A DNA stretch of 64,000 nucleotides from Undibacterium pigrum (GCF_003201815.1 NZ_QJKB01000017.1:1-64000); one strand, 5' to 3'; shown: positions 27,284-37,077, counted from the stretch's first letter. Notes: generated from the sequence alone by a model not told the origin. Program-made: numbers and translations.

Positions 27284-28994
27284 CAACGCGCTGGATGAGC
27301 GCATTCTGATTCTGGCTCCGCACGGCAGGGATGCTGAAGTCATTTATCAATTCCTGTTACGTAATGGTTTCGAATGCGGGGCAATACCGCATTTTGACGC
27401 CATGGTTAACGAACTATCGACCAGTGCTGGCGCATGCGTGATTGCAGAAGAGACCTTGCAAGACTCCAGCGTGAGGCAACTTATTGACTGGCTCAACGCA
27501 CAGGAACCCTGGTCCGATTTTCCTTTTGTAATACTTATTTCAAAAGGAGGCAGCGTTGCAAGTAGCGCAACCAGAAGCATTTTTGATCAACTAGGCAATA
27601 TCGTTTTGCTGGAACGTCCCTTGAATTCAGAGACGCTGCGCAGTGCTGCATCATCAGCATTGCGGGGCCGCCGTCGTCAATACGATATGCGTAAGATATT
27701 GCAGGACAGGATGCAGGCAACTGAAAAATTGCGCGACAGCCAAGCCCAGCTTTTGCAACTGAATGAGACCCTGGAGTCGCGCATAGAAGAACGCACGCGC
27801 GCGCTGGCACAGGCAAATGACAGGCTAATGAATGAAGTCATAGAGCGTGAACGGGTGCAACAAGCCATGGTGCAATTCCAGAAAATGGAAGCCATGGGCC
27901 GTCTGACCGGTGGCATCGCACATGACTTCAACAACCTGCTGAATGTGATACAGGGCAGCATGGATTTGATCCTGCTATTGTCCAAGGACGACATCGCCAG
28001 GCGCAAGGCAGAAGTGGCACGGCGTGCCTGCGAACGCGGTGGCAAGCTGACGGGGCAGTTGCTGGCCTATTCCCGCAACCAGAGACTGGACTTGCGCTCG
28101 ACCGATGTACTTGCGCTATTCGAGGGCGTCAGGGAATTGATGAAAACTTCCCTGGGGACATTGATAGAACTGAACTTTGAAATAGACGACGAGCTGGAAT
28201 TTGTCATGGCCGACAAAAACCAGATGGAAATGGCCTTGCTCAATCTGGCCATCAATGCCCGCGATGCCATGCCTTTGGGTGGTAGATTAACAGTGAGAGC
28301 ATCCAGGGCAATCCCACCGGAAGATTTGCTCCCGCCTGGCACATACGGCCTTATCACGGTAACGGATACCGGCCATGGTATTGCCCCTAACATATTGGCC
28401 AAAGTGTTTGAACCATTCTTTACGACCAAGGGTGTGGGCAAAGGGACAGGGCTGGGCCTGAGCCAGGTATATGGCATGGCACAACAATCTGGTGGCACAG
28501 CGCGGGTGCTCAGTGAAATAGATGTGGGCACCACCATAGAAATATGGCTCAGGGCAGCGGAAGACTTTTCAGATACCGACAAGCAAGGCGCATTTCCTGT
28601 ATTGAGGATGGTCGCTGCCGGCACCCGCATACTGGTGGTGGAAGATGATGACTCGGTGCGGCAATCCATGGTGGAATCGCTGGAAGCCCTGGGCTATGTA
28701 GTCAGCCAGGCAGCAGATGGTGAAGCGGGCTTGCGTGAACTCAGGCGCGAAAAACCCAACCTGATGATCACTGATTATCTGATGCCGGGTATGACAGGTG
28801 CCAAGCTGGTGGATATCGCCAACCAGGAATTTCCTGGCCTGCCCATGATCATCGCCACCGGTTACGCCGACATGGAAGCGATAGACCAGGTCATCGAAGG
28901 AAATACCATCTTGCGCAAACCCTTCCAGCTGGTTGAACTTGCCTCCAGCGTAGACCAGGCTCTGCGCCGGTGTGCTGATCAACCTCCTGCTTAA
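27270..28994 (+). CDS. Hybrid sensor histidine kinase/response regulator paired with KaiC-like protein
   Basis: The protein (574 residues from this ATG) has an N-terminal receiver-like fold (about 10-125) that lacks a clear phospho-acceptor Asp, then a coiled coil (150-205), the H-box GGIAHDFNNLLNVIQG with the phosphorylated His near 218, an HATPase domain with DTGHGI and GKGTGLGLSQ, and a C-terminal receiver with EDDD and phospho-acceptor Asp in ITDYLMPG. An ATG at 27264 is an alternative. The start overlaps the kaiC-like stop by 14 bases, so the two are translationally coupled. Its stop shares TTAA with the convergent serine hydrolase gene. Confidence 0.88.
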   Translation: MPDDNNALDERILILAPHGRDAEVIYQFLLRNGFECGAIPHFDAMVNELSTSAGACVIAEETLQDSSVRQLIDWLNAQEPWSDFPFVILISKGGSVASSATRSIFDQLGNIVLLERPLNSETLRSAASSALRGRRRQYDMRKILQDRMQATEKLRDSQAQLLQLNETLESRIEERTRALAQANDRLMNEVIERERVQQAMVQFQKMEAMGRLTGGIAHDFNNLLNVIQGSMDLILLLSKDDIARRKAEVARRACERGGKLTGQLLAYSRNQRLDLRSTDVLALFEGVRELMKTSLGTLIELNFEIDDELEFVMADKNQMEMALLNLAINARDAMPLGGRLTVRASRAIPPEDLLPPGTYGLITVTDTGHGIAPNILAKVFEPFFTTKGVGKGTGLGLSQVYGMAQQSGGTARVLSEIDVGTTIEIWLRAAEDFSDTDKQGAFPVLRMVAAGTRILVVEDDDSVRQSMVESLEALGYVVSQAADGEAGLRELRREKPNLMITDYLMPGMTGAKLVDIANQEFPGLPMIIATGYADMEAIDQVIEGNTILRKPFQLVELASSVDQALRRCADQPPA

Positions 28995-31201
28995 TGCGCA
29001 TTTTTGTTTGTGCTTAATTCCTGTATTGCCTGCTGTATTGCTTGTGTCGCTGCTTTTGCATTTGGATAAGCAGGGTTGATATCCAGGGCTTTTTGATAAG
29101 ACTGTATCGCCTTCTTGTTCATGGACAATGCAGCATAAAATTCACCCAGGCTATCGTGCAGATTGACATCATCCGGATACAACTCTGTCGCTGCCTGAAG
29201 TATTTTCAGCGCCGATTCAGGGCCGCTGTTTTCTCTTGCACGGTAAGCCGCATTATTGAGTGCAACAGGGCTGGCCGCACCAGTTGGATCAAGCCGGATC
29301 GCTGTTTTGAGTGCAGCGATTGCTTTGCTTTTATCTCCGGCTGAAATTTCCAGCACACCCGCAAGTGCATGCGCGGCATCTGATGCTGGGTAAATCTCTT
29401 GCGCCAGTTGGCTGATTTGCAGCGCATGGTGAGCCCTACCATTACGCATCAAATCCTGTATCAGCATCGTCAGCTCTGCGAGGTAGTCAGGAGCTACGGC
29501 GGCATCCTGAAATGCACTCTTCATGGTCTGACGTAGTGTCGCCAGCGCTTTCAATAAGGCCGCATCATCAGAAGCTGCATTTGCACCATTGCTGGAAAAA
29601 TACTTTTGCACATCAAAATCCTGTCTGGCGAATTTGATATGGCTGGATTTTCTCCAGTCTGCCTGCAACTGCTCTGCTTGCTGTTCAAATGCCGTATCAA
29701 ACCGGAATGCAGCGTCAATAGAGCTGTCTTTTTTGTACAAGGCGATATAGTCATGAAAGAAGGCCATCGCACTGCTATTGGCATATGAGGGTAATTTATG
29801 CCCGGCATGATGCAGTTTTTTCGCCATATGTGAACCAAGTTTGCGCAACTGCATGCCACCTGCCGGATGTTGCGCCTCCTTGATAAAAAGCTCAGCCTGT
29901 TTTGCATCCTTGCCAGCAGCCACAGATTGCATATGCTGATTGAATACACCAAATGCCGCAGCCAGTGCTTTGCTTTCGCTACGCTCATCAAGATAGGCTT
30001 GCTGCTTGCGCTCAAAATAAGCATTGCCTTCATTGAACACTGCTTTCATGGCCTCGTAATAAGTTCGCTTTTGTCTGTCATGGATATACAGAGGTATTTC
30101 CCATGCCTCACCCGTGACAGCTTCAAATAACTGTGTGGCAAAAATGCTGGTATCGATTCTTTGCAAATTGGCGGCAACCGCAATGCTCAGATTGCGAGCG
30201 GGGAAGCAGAATAAGTAAGTGGAAGTTTCTGGTTGCACGCCATCGTGAGAAATGACAAACCTGCCATTGACAGGGCTGGTGATCCAGCCAGCGCTGTAAT
30301 TGCTGAGTTTGCCTGCCCTGGTCGCCATGGATACAAACATCAGATCTTGTGCCTCTTTGGATGCAATACGGCCACTGATGATGCCATCGCCAAACCTGAG
30401 CATGTCGACGACCGTGGAGCGTGTTCCGCCAGCAGAGAAACGGCTGCTGATATCAATGAACTCGGCATGCTTGATTTGCTGCTTCTGTAACTGATAACCA
30501 CGCACCCGTTCAGGGATAATGTCATAGGGATCGTCCAGCCGGGTAGCTGTCATGCCCAAAGGTGCCCACACATTCTTTGTCATGTACTCGCCATACGACA
30601 TGCCAGAAGCACCTTCGATGACAGCACCCAGCAAGTTATAGCCATAGCTGGTATAGCGAAACCGCGTACCCGGCTCAGCGATCAGATCAAAATTCTCAAA
30701 TACGGCTATGGATTCCCGTGTATTTTTATGTTCTTTGAAATGCTGTTCCAGTTGTGGATTGACATAGGCATTGATACCGCCCAGATGACCCAGCAACTGA
30801 CGCACAGTGATGGGATATGGTTTTCTGGGGAAGTAAGGCACATAGCTTTGCACTTCGGCATCTAGCGAGACTTTGCCGCTGTCCACCAGTTGCAATATTG
30901 CTGCCGCGGTCATGGGTTTAGTCACTGAAGCCAGGCGATAACTGGAACTGGCCGTTGCAGGTACCTTGTTTTCCAGGTCAGCATAAGCAAAACCGCGGGC
31001 CCACATCTGAGTGCCTTGCAAGTAGCCTATGGATAAACCTGGTATCTTGTCCCTGGCCATTTGACTGCTGACGAACTGCTCAAATTTCTTCAGCCTGCTC
31101 TGGGTAGCTGCGTCAGTTGGGTCAACTGGCAAACTCGCCGCTGAAGTATTCACAGAAAAAATCGTCATGAAAACCCAGAAAAGCAGGATGATGTTTCGCA
31201 T
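28991..31201 (-). CDS. Serine hydrolase (class C beta-lactamase fold) with C-terminal TPR repeats
   Basis: The 736-residue protein has a signal peptide ending near NTSAAS, a beta-lactamase-fold domain with SVTK at 92-95, the YGYN motif and an HDG motif late in the domain, followed by a ~300-residue helical region with several tetratricopeptide repeats (about 560-735). It is probably periplasmic and may act on peptidoglycan or D-peptides. Starts further upstream (to 31345) would lack a proper signal peptide. It is divergent from the LytS-like kinase gene across 134 bases, which suggests a regulatory link. It is a distant relative of the 21478-22980 protein. Confidence 0.87.
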   Translation of the reverse strand: MRNIILLFWVFMTIFSVNTSAASLPVDPTDAATQSRLKKFEQFVSSQMARDKIPGLSIGYLQGTQMWARGFAYADLENKVPATASSSYRLASVTKPMTAAAILQLVDSGKVSLDAEVQSYVPYFPRKPYPITVRQLLGHLGGINAYVNPQLEQHFKEHKNTRESIAVFENFDLIAEPGTRFRYTSYGYNLLGAVIEGASGMSYGEYMTKNVWAPLGMTATRLDDPYDIIPERVRGYQLQKQQIKHAEFIDISSRFSAGGTRSTVVDMLRFGDGIISGRIASKEAQDLMFVSMATRAGKLSNYSAGWITSPVNGRFVISHDGVQPETSTYLFCFPARNLSIAVAANLQRIDTSIFATQLFEAVTGEAWEIPLYIHDRQKRTYYEAMKAVFNEGNAYFERKQQAYLDERSESKALAAAFGVFNQHMQSVAAGKDAKQAELFIKEAQHPAGGMQLRKLGSHMAKKLHHAGHKLPSYANSSAMAFFHDYIALYKKDSSIDAAFRFDTAFEQQAEQLQADWRKSSHIKFARQDFDVQKYFSSNGANAASDDAALLKALATLRQTMKSAFQDAAVAPDYLAELTMLIQDLMRNGRAHHALQISQLAQEIYPASDAAHALAGVLEISAGDKSKAIAALKTAIRLDPTGAASPVALNNAAYRARENSGPESALKILQAATELYPDDVNLHDSLGEFYAALSMNKKAIQSYQKALDINPAYPNAKAATQAIQQAIQELSTNKNAH

Positions 31202-31335
31202 AATTGAGATGTCGATAAGTGGCAGGCCAATCATCTTAGTCATGCGACTGCAATAAAAAAGTAAAAACCACACGAATTGCACTTGCGCAGCCTGATTTGC
31301 ACTTGGCAATAGAAAAACATGGCTACAATCCATGC

Positions 31336-33018
31336 ATGAGTTCACACTTTACAAAATGCCTGCTATTTTTTCTTTTCTTCCTTGTGCTCAAACCCTGTCT
31401 GGCACAAGTGGATTTGATGGGCTTGCGTTTCCATCACTTGCCGGGAGACTTTTCTCGCTGTGGGGAATCGGGTTTGGTCTCCCTGCCTGAGCAAGCTGCG
31501 CAAGCCGGTTTCTCTTTGCATGATTTGAAAGCAAAGCAGCATTATTGCCTGGCAGCGCGCTTCATGATGCCAGCGATGCCTGGTGAAAATCCAAGCTTGT
31601 CTTTATCGTTGCTGGCTGCTACGGAGGTTTTTATTGATGGTGTCAAAGTGGGCAGCAATGGCAAACCTGCCATCACGAGTGAAGCAGAAATACCCGGACT
31701 GATTGATTACAGCATCAGCCTGAGACCAGGGCAATTGCAACAGGGCATGCACCTGCTGGTATTAAAAATTTCCAGCCATCAGGGCAGTGAACAGGTAAAA
31801 AATCCTTTCTATGATTTTTCCGTCAATGAGCAACAAAACCCGCATGCAAACAAAAACAAGCAAATTATCCTGCCGCTATTATTGACAGGGGCTTTGCTGC
31901 TGGTGGCCTTGTTATTTACTGGCCTGACTTTGTTTTATCAGCGGCATGCGCACTGGATAATTTTTTCAATACTGTGCCTGATCGCGAGTAACCTGCTCAT
32001 GGTCGAAAGCTGGCGCGACCTGGTCGGCTATGCTTATCCATTTCACATAACCAGGCTATATCTGGTGACTGGGCTGACCTGGATTTTTTCTATTTTATTA
32101 CCCTTGTATTTCCTGCTGTTGTTCAGGTTTAAACACGTATGGGAAATTGTCAGCACACTGGCCTTGCTTACCGCTAGCGTGAATTTCATCAGCCCCTATT
32201 TTGATCTCAAAAGCCTGATGATGTTTGCGGTGGCGCTTCTGGCCAGCCTGATCATCAATGTCATCGCATATCGCCGTAAGGAAAATACCAGCAGGATAAG
32301 CCTGGCCGTAGTGCTGTGTTCTTTGCTGTTGTTTCTGATACCCGCTTTTCGTTTTGCAGAAACGGGCTTTGCTCTGAGCGTTTGCTTTGTCTTGTTGACG
32401 CTCTTGCTGCAATTAATCCAGCAGTTTGCCCGTGACAGGCAAAAGGCAGCACTGGCCACGCAATTGGAAAATCAATTGCTAAGACGCAGTTTGCAACCGC
32501 ACTTCCTCATGAATTCCCTGAGCCTGGTGACGGAATTGCTACACCAGTCACCACAACAGGCGGAAGAATTTATTCAAGCCTTGGGGCGAGAATTCAGGAT
32601 GCTGAATGAGTATGCCAGTCACACCAGCATCGCTTTGACGCAGGAACTGGACTTGTGCCAGAATTATCTGGAGATCATGAGCACCCGCCTGCAAAAGAAA
32701 TGCTATTTGCAGATACAGGGGGATGCATCTTCCATCATGATCCCGCCTGCCATGCTATTGACGGTATTGGAAAATGCATTTTCTCACAATAAATATAAGC
32801 AGGAAACACGCTTTGAACTGACCATACATCGCGACCAGAAATCGGTGGAAATCATCATGAAACTACCTGTCGTCAGCCCCAGGCGACATGTTGGTACAGG
32901 CACGGGACACAACTATATCCAGCAAAGCCTGCAAGAAGTTTTTGATGGCCGCGCCACTTATGTGACAGAGCAAACTGGCGAGATATGGCAAGCACGATTT
33001 CAATTGCCATCTGTCTGA
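31336..33018 (+). CDS. LytS-family sensor histidine kinase (His_kinase domain)
   Basis: The protein (560 residues) has a signal peptide, a periplasmic sensor region of about 150 residues with a jelly-roll-like composition, seven or so membrane helices (about 175-375), and a cytoplasmic His_kinase domain with the motif LQPHFLMNSLSLV and the C-terminal ATPase domain with NAFSHNKY. This is the architecture of membrane-sensor kinases paired with LytTR regulators. The ATG at 31336 was chosen for the signal peptide. The response regulator gene begins 27 bases after the stop. Confidence 0.87.
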   Translation: MSSHFTKCLLFFLFFLVLKPCLAQVDLMGLRFHHLPGDFSRCGESGLVSLPEQAAQAGFSLHDLKAKQHYCLAARFMMPAMPGENPSLSLSLLAATEVFIDGVKVGSNGKPAITSEAEIPGLIDYSISLRPGQLQQGMHLLVLKISSHQGSEQVKNPFYDFSVNEQQNPHANKNKQIILPLLLTGALLLVALLFTGLTLFYQRHAHWIIFSILCLIASNLLMVESWRDLVGYAYPFHITRLYLVTGLTWIFSILLPLYFLLLFRFKHVWEIVSTLALLTASVNFISPYFDLKSLMMFAVALLASLIINVIAYRRKENTSRISLAVVLCSLLLFLIPAFRFAETGFALSVCFVLLTLLLQLIQQFARDRQKAALATQLENQLLRRSLQPHFLMNSLSLVTELLHQSPQQAEEFIQALGREFRMLNEYASHTSIALTQELDLCQNYLEIMSTRLQKKCYLQIQGDASSIMIPPAMLLTVLENAFSHNKYKQETRFELTIHRDQKSVEIIMKLPVVSPRRHVGTGTGHNYIQQSLQEVFDGRATYVTEQTGEIWQARFQLPSV

Positions 33019-33045
33019 GAATTGACCGCAGATAAAAGAAGGCCC

Positions 33046-33765
33046 ATGAAATTATTGATCGTCGAGGATGAACCCCTGATCGCCCAGCGCCTGCTGCGCG
33101 AGACCCGGCACTATTTTGGAAGCAAACTCAGTCAACTGCATCATTGCGATGATCTTGATGATGCCCTGGCCCTGCTTGATGCAAGCAGCTTTGACTTGTT
33201 ATTGCTGGACTTGAATGTGCTGGGCGAAGATGGTTTCAAGATTTTGCAATTGAAGCATATGGCGAGCAATGAAAAGGCCACCAGTTTTCAGGTCATTATT
33301 ATTTCTGCACATACTGAGCAGGCGGTGACTGCTTTTGGTTTTGGCGTTGTCGATTTTGTCCCCAAACCATTTAGCCAGGAGCGTTTATTTCTCGCATTTG
33401 AACGTTATGAGCAGCGGCCACTAACAGATAATCATAGTGCCAGCCTGGCGGTAAAAAAAATGGGTAGCATAGAACTACTGTCGATTGCCGACATCGATTT
33501 CTTGCAGGCAGACGGACACTACTGCAAGATCATCTGTTGCGATGGTCAACAGCATTTCCATGAAAAATCCCTGGAGAATATGCTGCAAGCCTTGCCTGAG
33601 AATTTTGTACGCGTACATCGCTCTTATGTAGTCAATATGCAGCACTTCAAACGCTTGTCTATCGCTGCGGGTGGGAAGTATTCCATGGATACGACATTTT
33701 CAAAGGAGATACCCGTTTCGCGTTCCATCTACCCAAAAATCAAGGATATGCTTGGGGCTACCTGA
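33046..33765 (+). CDS. LytTR-family response regulator
   Basis: The 239-residue protein has a receiver domain (residues 1-125; acidic pair VEDEP, phospho-acceptor D55 in LLLLDLNVLG, conserved Lys in PKPF) and a C-terminal LytTR DNA-binding domain (about 145-235, with FVRVHRSYVVNMQHF). The ATG at 33046 is preceded by AGAAGG and begins MKLLIVEDEP. Together with the upstream kinase it forms a two-component system. The divergent serine hydrolase is a plausible target. Confidence 0.92.
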   Translation: MKLLIVEDEPLIAQRLLRETRHYFGSKLSQLHHCDDLDDALALLDASSFDLLLLDLNVLGEDGFKILQLKHMASNEKATSFQVIIISAHTEQAVTAFGFGVVDFVPKPFSQERLFLAFERYEQRPLTDNHSASLAVKKMGSIELLSIADIDFLQADGHYCKIICCDGQQHFHEKSLENMLQALPENFVRVHRSYVVNMQHFKRLSIAAGGKYSMDTTFSKEIPVSRSIYPKIKDMLGAT

Positions 33766-33836
33766 TTGATAAAGGGATGCACTGCCCTTGCATCCATCAC
33801 TGCCTTGAAATCATGCGCATTTAAAAGCCCTTCGCC

Positions 33837-33871
33837 TTTTGCATTTTGCCTTTTGCATTTTGCATTTTGCA
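33837..33871. repeat. Heptamer tandem repeat TTTTGC(A/C)
   Basis: Five tandem copies of TTTTGCA or TTTTGCC lie in the 266-base gap between the LytTR gene and the lipoprotein hydrolase gene, about 160 bases before the latter's start. Copy number could change by slippage. A short GGATGCA/TGCATCC hairpin lies just after the LytTR stop at 33775-33795. Confidence 0.75.
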
Positions 33872-34031
33872 TTTTTCCAGGCTGTATGCGGACGCCATGC
33901 TTGAAATCCATTATCAAATTTTCTGTCGGAAATCGCCCAAAAAATACTGGCAGAAATTGCGATGAAAATGGCTTCCTTTTCAAGAAAACCGCATGCTAAA
34001 ATTTTCCTCCCTTTTACAATATGGAGGCAAA

Positions 34032-34904
34032 ATGTACACAAAAAAAACGGGGAAATATGTGGGAGCAGTTTTGCTGCTTGCAGCCGCAACACAATTGACA
34101 GCCTGCATGCACGTTAACATCACCGACAAAGAGTTGATACGCCCTGATAGCGCAACTGGTTACAAGTCCACCAAGAGGATGGCACTGGAAGAAATAAAGA
34201 AAATCAATCCTGCTGCCCGTATCAAGGATGAAACTGTGGTCGCGGCAGACCAGACCAAGATCGAAGGTATCTCGTTGCAGCAGGAGGGCAGCAAGGTCAC
34301 CATATTATATTTTGGCGGTAATTTGTCCCATGTGGACGAAAGTGTGCCCTACCTGCTAAAGAATCTGAGTGCCTGCAAGTTCAATCTCGTGAATTTTGAC
34401 TACCGTGGCTATGGCCGTACCATTGGCGTACCTGACAGCACAGCCATGCTTGACGACGCAATCAAGATCTATGATGCAGTACGCGCACAAACCCAGGGCA
34501 AACTCATCATCCACGGCCACTCCATGGGCAGCTTTTCTGCTGCGCACATCGCCAGCCAGCGCAAGCCGGACGGCATCATACTAGAAGCCACAGCAAACAA
34601 TGTCACAGACATTGCAATGAACGTTTCGCCCTGGTATTTGAGGCCTTTTGTAAATCTGGATATTCAGGATAGTCTGAAAAAACTGGACAACGTCAAAGCT
34701 GTATCCACTTACCATGGCCCCAGCCTGGTCTTTAACGGTGAAAAAGATGTGCAATTCCCGGCTGAACTTGGACAAAAAGTGTATGACGCCATCCCCGCTG
34801 GCAATAAGCGTCTTGTGCTCCTGAAAGATCAAGGGCACACGGGCATGTTAAAGCGTGAGGATGTGCAAAAAACCTATTGCGAATATCTACAGCAAATAAG
34901 TTGA
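34032..34904 (+). CDS. Alpha/beta hydrolase lipoprotein, copy 1
   Basis: The 290-residue protein has a lipoprotein signal with lipobox LTAC (C25), a conserved post-Cys segment MHVNITDKELIRPDSATGYK, and a serine hydrolase fold with GHSMGS nucleophile elbow and C-terminal GHTG histidine. GGAGG five bases before the ATG supports the start. The paralogue at 37078-37950 is very similar in sequence and layout. Substrate is unknown; likely an envelope-anchored esterase or peptidase-like hydrolase. Confidence 0.83.
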   Translation: MYTKKTGKYVGAVLLLAAATQLTACMHVNITDKELIRPDSATGYKSTKRMALEEIKKINPAARIKDETVVAADQTKIEGISLQQEGSKVTILYFGGNLSHVDESVPYLLKNLSACKFNLVNFDYRGYGRTIGVPDSTAMLDDAIKIYDAVRAQTQGKLIIHGHSMGSFSAAHIASQRKPDGIILEATANNVTDIAMNVSPWYLRPFVNLDIQDSLKKLDNVKAVSTYHGPSLVFNGEKDVQFPAELGQKVYDAIPAGNKRLVLLKDQGHTGMLKREDVQKTYCEYLQQIS

Positions 34905-34973
34905 TCATGCTGATGCGGCAGTCAGGTGCACGTGCACCAACTGCCGCAACGGGCTTTACTGGTTTGTAGTAAT

Positions 34974-35948
34974 TCAAGGCATCAGAGTGAAATTGACTGG
35001 TACCCATTGATAAGAGTTACCCGTCTTTTTCAAGCGCCCCATGCCAGGGAACTGTATGTGTGAGGCAGCGATGATGACACCGTCTTTTGCTGCCTGCGCA
35101 AATACTTTCTGGCGCATGGCAGAGGCTGCTTTGGCATGGCTATCAAAAGTCACTGTCACTTCAGGTTTGTCGAGCTGCACGGATGCGACGTGGATCAGGT
35201 CGCCAACCACCAGCATTTTTTCTCCCTGGCTTTCAACCAGATAAGAGGTATGCCCAGCAGTGTGGCCATGCGTGGAATGCGCGGTGAGACCTGGCAGCAA
35301 CTCCCCATCAGCACTAAAGGTTTGCAGCTTGTTCGCATCCTTATAGGGATTAAGCGAAGCCATCGCACCCTGGAAAAAAGACTTGGCATCTGCTGGTGCC
35401 TGCTCCATGTTTTTTTGGCTTAGCCAGTAATCAGCTTCTGCCTGATGCACATGGATAGTGGCCTTATTAAAAGCCATTGCACCATTGACCATCAAGCCAC
35501 CCACATGGTCAGGATGTAAATGCGTCAAATAGATATCGTCTATCTGCGAAGCTTCATAACCAGATGCCTTGAGATTGGCGATGAGCTTGCCCAGGCTGGG
35601 GCCAAACAGATTGCTGGTGCCAGCATCTATCAGTATCAACTTGTTGCCAGTGTTAATCAGATAGGCATTCACCGAGGTTTCCAACGGTGCCTGCAAAAAT
35701 GATTTTGCCAGGGCATCTTTGGTTTTTTGCTCAGGCTCCATCAATATTTTTTCTACTGGCAGTTTGACGGTGCCGTCGCTGAGTGCCGTCACTTCAAACG
35801 CGCCCAGCATAGTGCGGTAATACGCCGGAGCAGAAGTTTTTACCATGGGTGCTGCTGAATAAGCTGCACCGCTAGTCATGCCGAATGCGCCGGCGATGGA
35901 CAGGTATATGGCAGCGTGGGCTAATTTATGCAAAGTGTTCTTGATCAT
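34974..35948 (-). CDS. MBL-fold metallo-hydrolase, exported
   Basis: The 324-residue protein has an N-terminal signal sequence (MIKNTLHKLAHAAIYLSIAG, with cleavage near SAAP) and a metallo-beta-lactamase fold with the zinc ligands HLHPDHVGG, plus downstream GHTAGHT and GDLIH. Such proteins include lactonases and other hydrolases; there is no sign of beta-lactamase specificity. The start is supported by GGAAGAG before the ATG. It is divergent from the LysR gene at 36105, which probably regulates it. Confidence 0.85.
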   Translation of the reverse strand: MIKNTLHKLAHAAIYLSIAGAFGMTSGAAYSAAPMVKTSAPAYYRTMLGAFEVTALSDGTVKLPVEKILMEPEQKTKDALAKSFLQAPLETSVNAYLINTGNKLILIDAGTSNLFGPSLGKLIANLKASGYEASQIDDIYLTHLHPDHVGGLMVNGAMAFNKATIHVHQAEADYWLSQKNMEQAPADAKSFFQGAMASLNPYKDANKLQTFSADGELLPGLTAHSTHGHTAGHTSYLVESQGEKMLVVGDLIHVASVQLDKPEVTVTFDSHAKAASAMRQKVFAQAAKDGVIIAASHIQFPGMGRLKKTGNSYQWVPVNFTLMP

Positions 35949-36071
35949 GTTCTCTTCCTTGGGGCTATTCGCCAGGTGTTGTTGAAAAAGGTTTGTTGAA
36001 GAAGGTTTGTTGATGTGAGAGATTCTATTTCTTTGCAAAAATCAGTACAATCATCCAATATGCAAATCATC

Positions 36072-36088
36072 TTTGCGATTTCCGCAAA
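36072..36088. promoter_or_regulatory. Candidate LysR operator
   Basis: TTTGCG, five bases and CGCAAA form an interrupted palindrome 17 bases before the LysR start, in the gap between the divergent LysR and MBL genes. Position and symmetry fit a LysR-type binding site (T-N11-A). No expression data are available. Confidence 0.45.
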
Positions 36089-36104
36089 CTAAAGAGAGCC
36101 CGCC

Positions 36105-37034
36105 ATGTTCGATGCAATACAGGTTTTTCTGGAAGTATATGAAGCGGGCAGCCTGTCTGCCGTGGCGAAAAAACATGATGTGGCTGTGTCATCCATCTCA
36201 CGCAAGATAGATGCGCTGGAAGCAGAGCTGGGCATCAAATTATTCCACCGCAGTTCCAGACGGCTGCTGCTGACCGATTCCGGCGAACAGTTTTTGCCAA
36301 GAGCAAAAAACATCGCTGCAGAGCTGGCTGATGCGCGGCAAGCCATGTCAGCATTGAATGCTGATCCGCGTGGTTTGCTGACGGTCACTGCCCCCTCCGC
36401 GTTTGGCAGACGACATATTGCCCCGGCTGTTGCCAGCTTCCTCAATCGTTATCCCTTGATGGAAGTGGATTTACATGTCAGCGATGACATCGTTGATCTG
36501 TCCACGCGCAGAGTCGATGTCGCAGTACGCATAGGCGTGCTGCCGGATAGTGACCTGGTGGCGACCACACTGGCACCACTGTACAGACTGACCTGCGCCA
36601 GCCCGGCTTATCTGGCCCGCCATGGCAGGCCAGCCTCACCACAAGATTTGCTCAAGCATAATTGCCTGACGATAGCCACACCACCGATACCAACTGGCTG
36701 GTGGACCTACCCCGGCGTAAATCGCGAGACCAGCCTGCCAATACGCGGCAGCCTGCGCTCTGACGATACCGAGTCATTGCTGCAGGCTGCACTGGCAGGT
36801 ATAGGCATAGTCCACCTGGCCAGCTGGATGGTCTGTGACGCTCTGGAAGCCGGGCATTTGATCTCCCTATTCCCCAACGCCAGCAACACCCAAGCAAAGA
36901 TACGGCCAGGCATACATGCAGTGCGCATGCCTGGCCGTTCACATGCAGCAAAAGCGCAATTGTTTATCGCTCACCTGCGCAGCACATTTGGTGAGCCGCC
37001 TTATTGGGACAGAATAATACAAGAATCCACGTGA
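36105..37034 (+). CDS. LysR-family transcriptional regulator
   Basis: The 309-residue protein begins MFDAIQVFLEVYEAGSLSAV and has a winged HTH (residues 2-60, with VSSISRKIDALEAELGIKLFHR) followed by the LysR effector domain. It diverges from the exported MBL gene and probably controls it. It also precedes the second lipoprotein hydrolase gene on the same strand, so that gene may be in the same regulon. Confidence 0.88.
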   Translation: MFDAIQVFLEVYEAGSLSAVAKKHDVAVSSISRKIDALEAELGIKLFHRSSRRLLLTDSGEQFLPRAKNIAAELADARQAMSALNADPRGLLTVTAPSAFGRRHIAPAVASFLNRYPLMEVDLHVSDDIVDLSTRRVDVAVRIGVLPDSDLVATTLAPLYRLTCASPAYLARHGRPASPQDLLKHNCLTIATPPIPTGWWTYPGVNRETSLPIRGSLRSDDTESLLQAALAGIGIVHLASWMVCDALEAGHLISLFPNASNTQAKIRPGIHAVRMPGRSHAAKAQLFIAHLRSTFGEPPYWDRIIQEST

Positions 37035-37077
37035 TAATATTGCCCGTACTTGTTCATAGTGAAATAGCGGAGACAGC

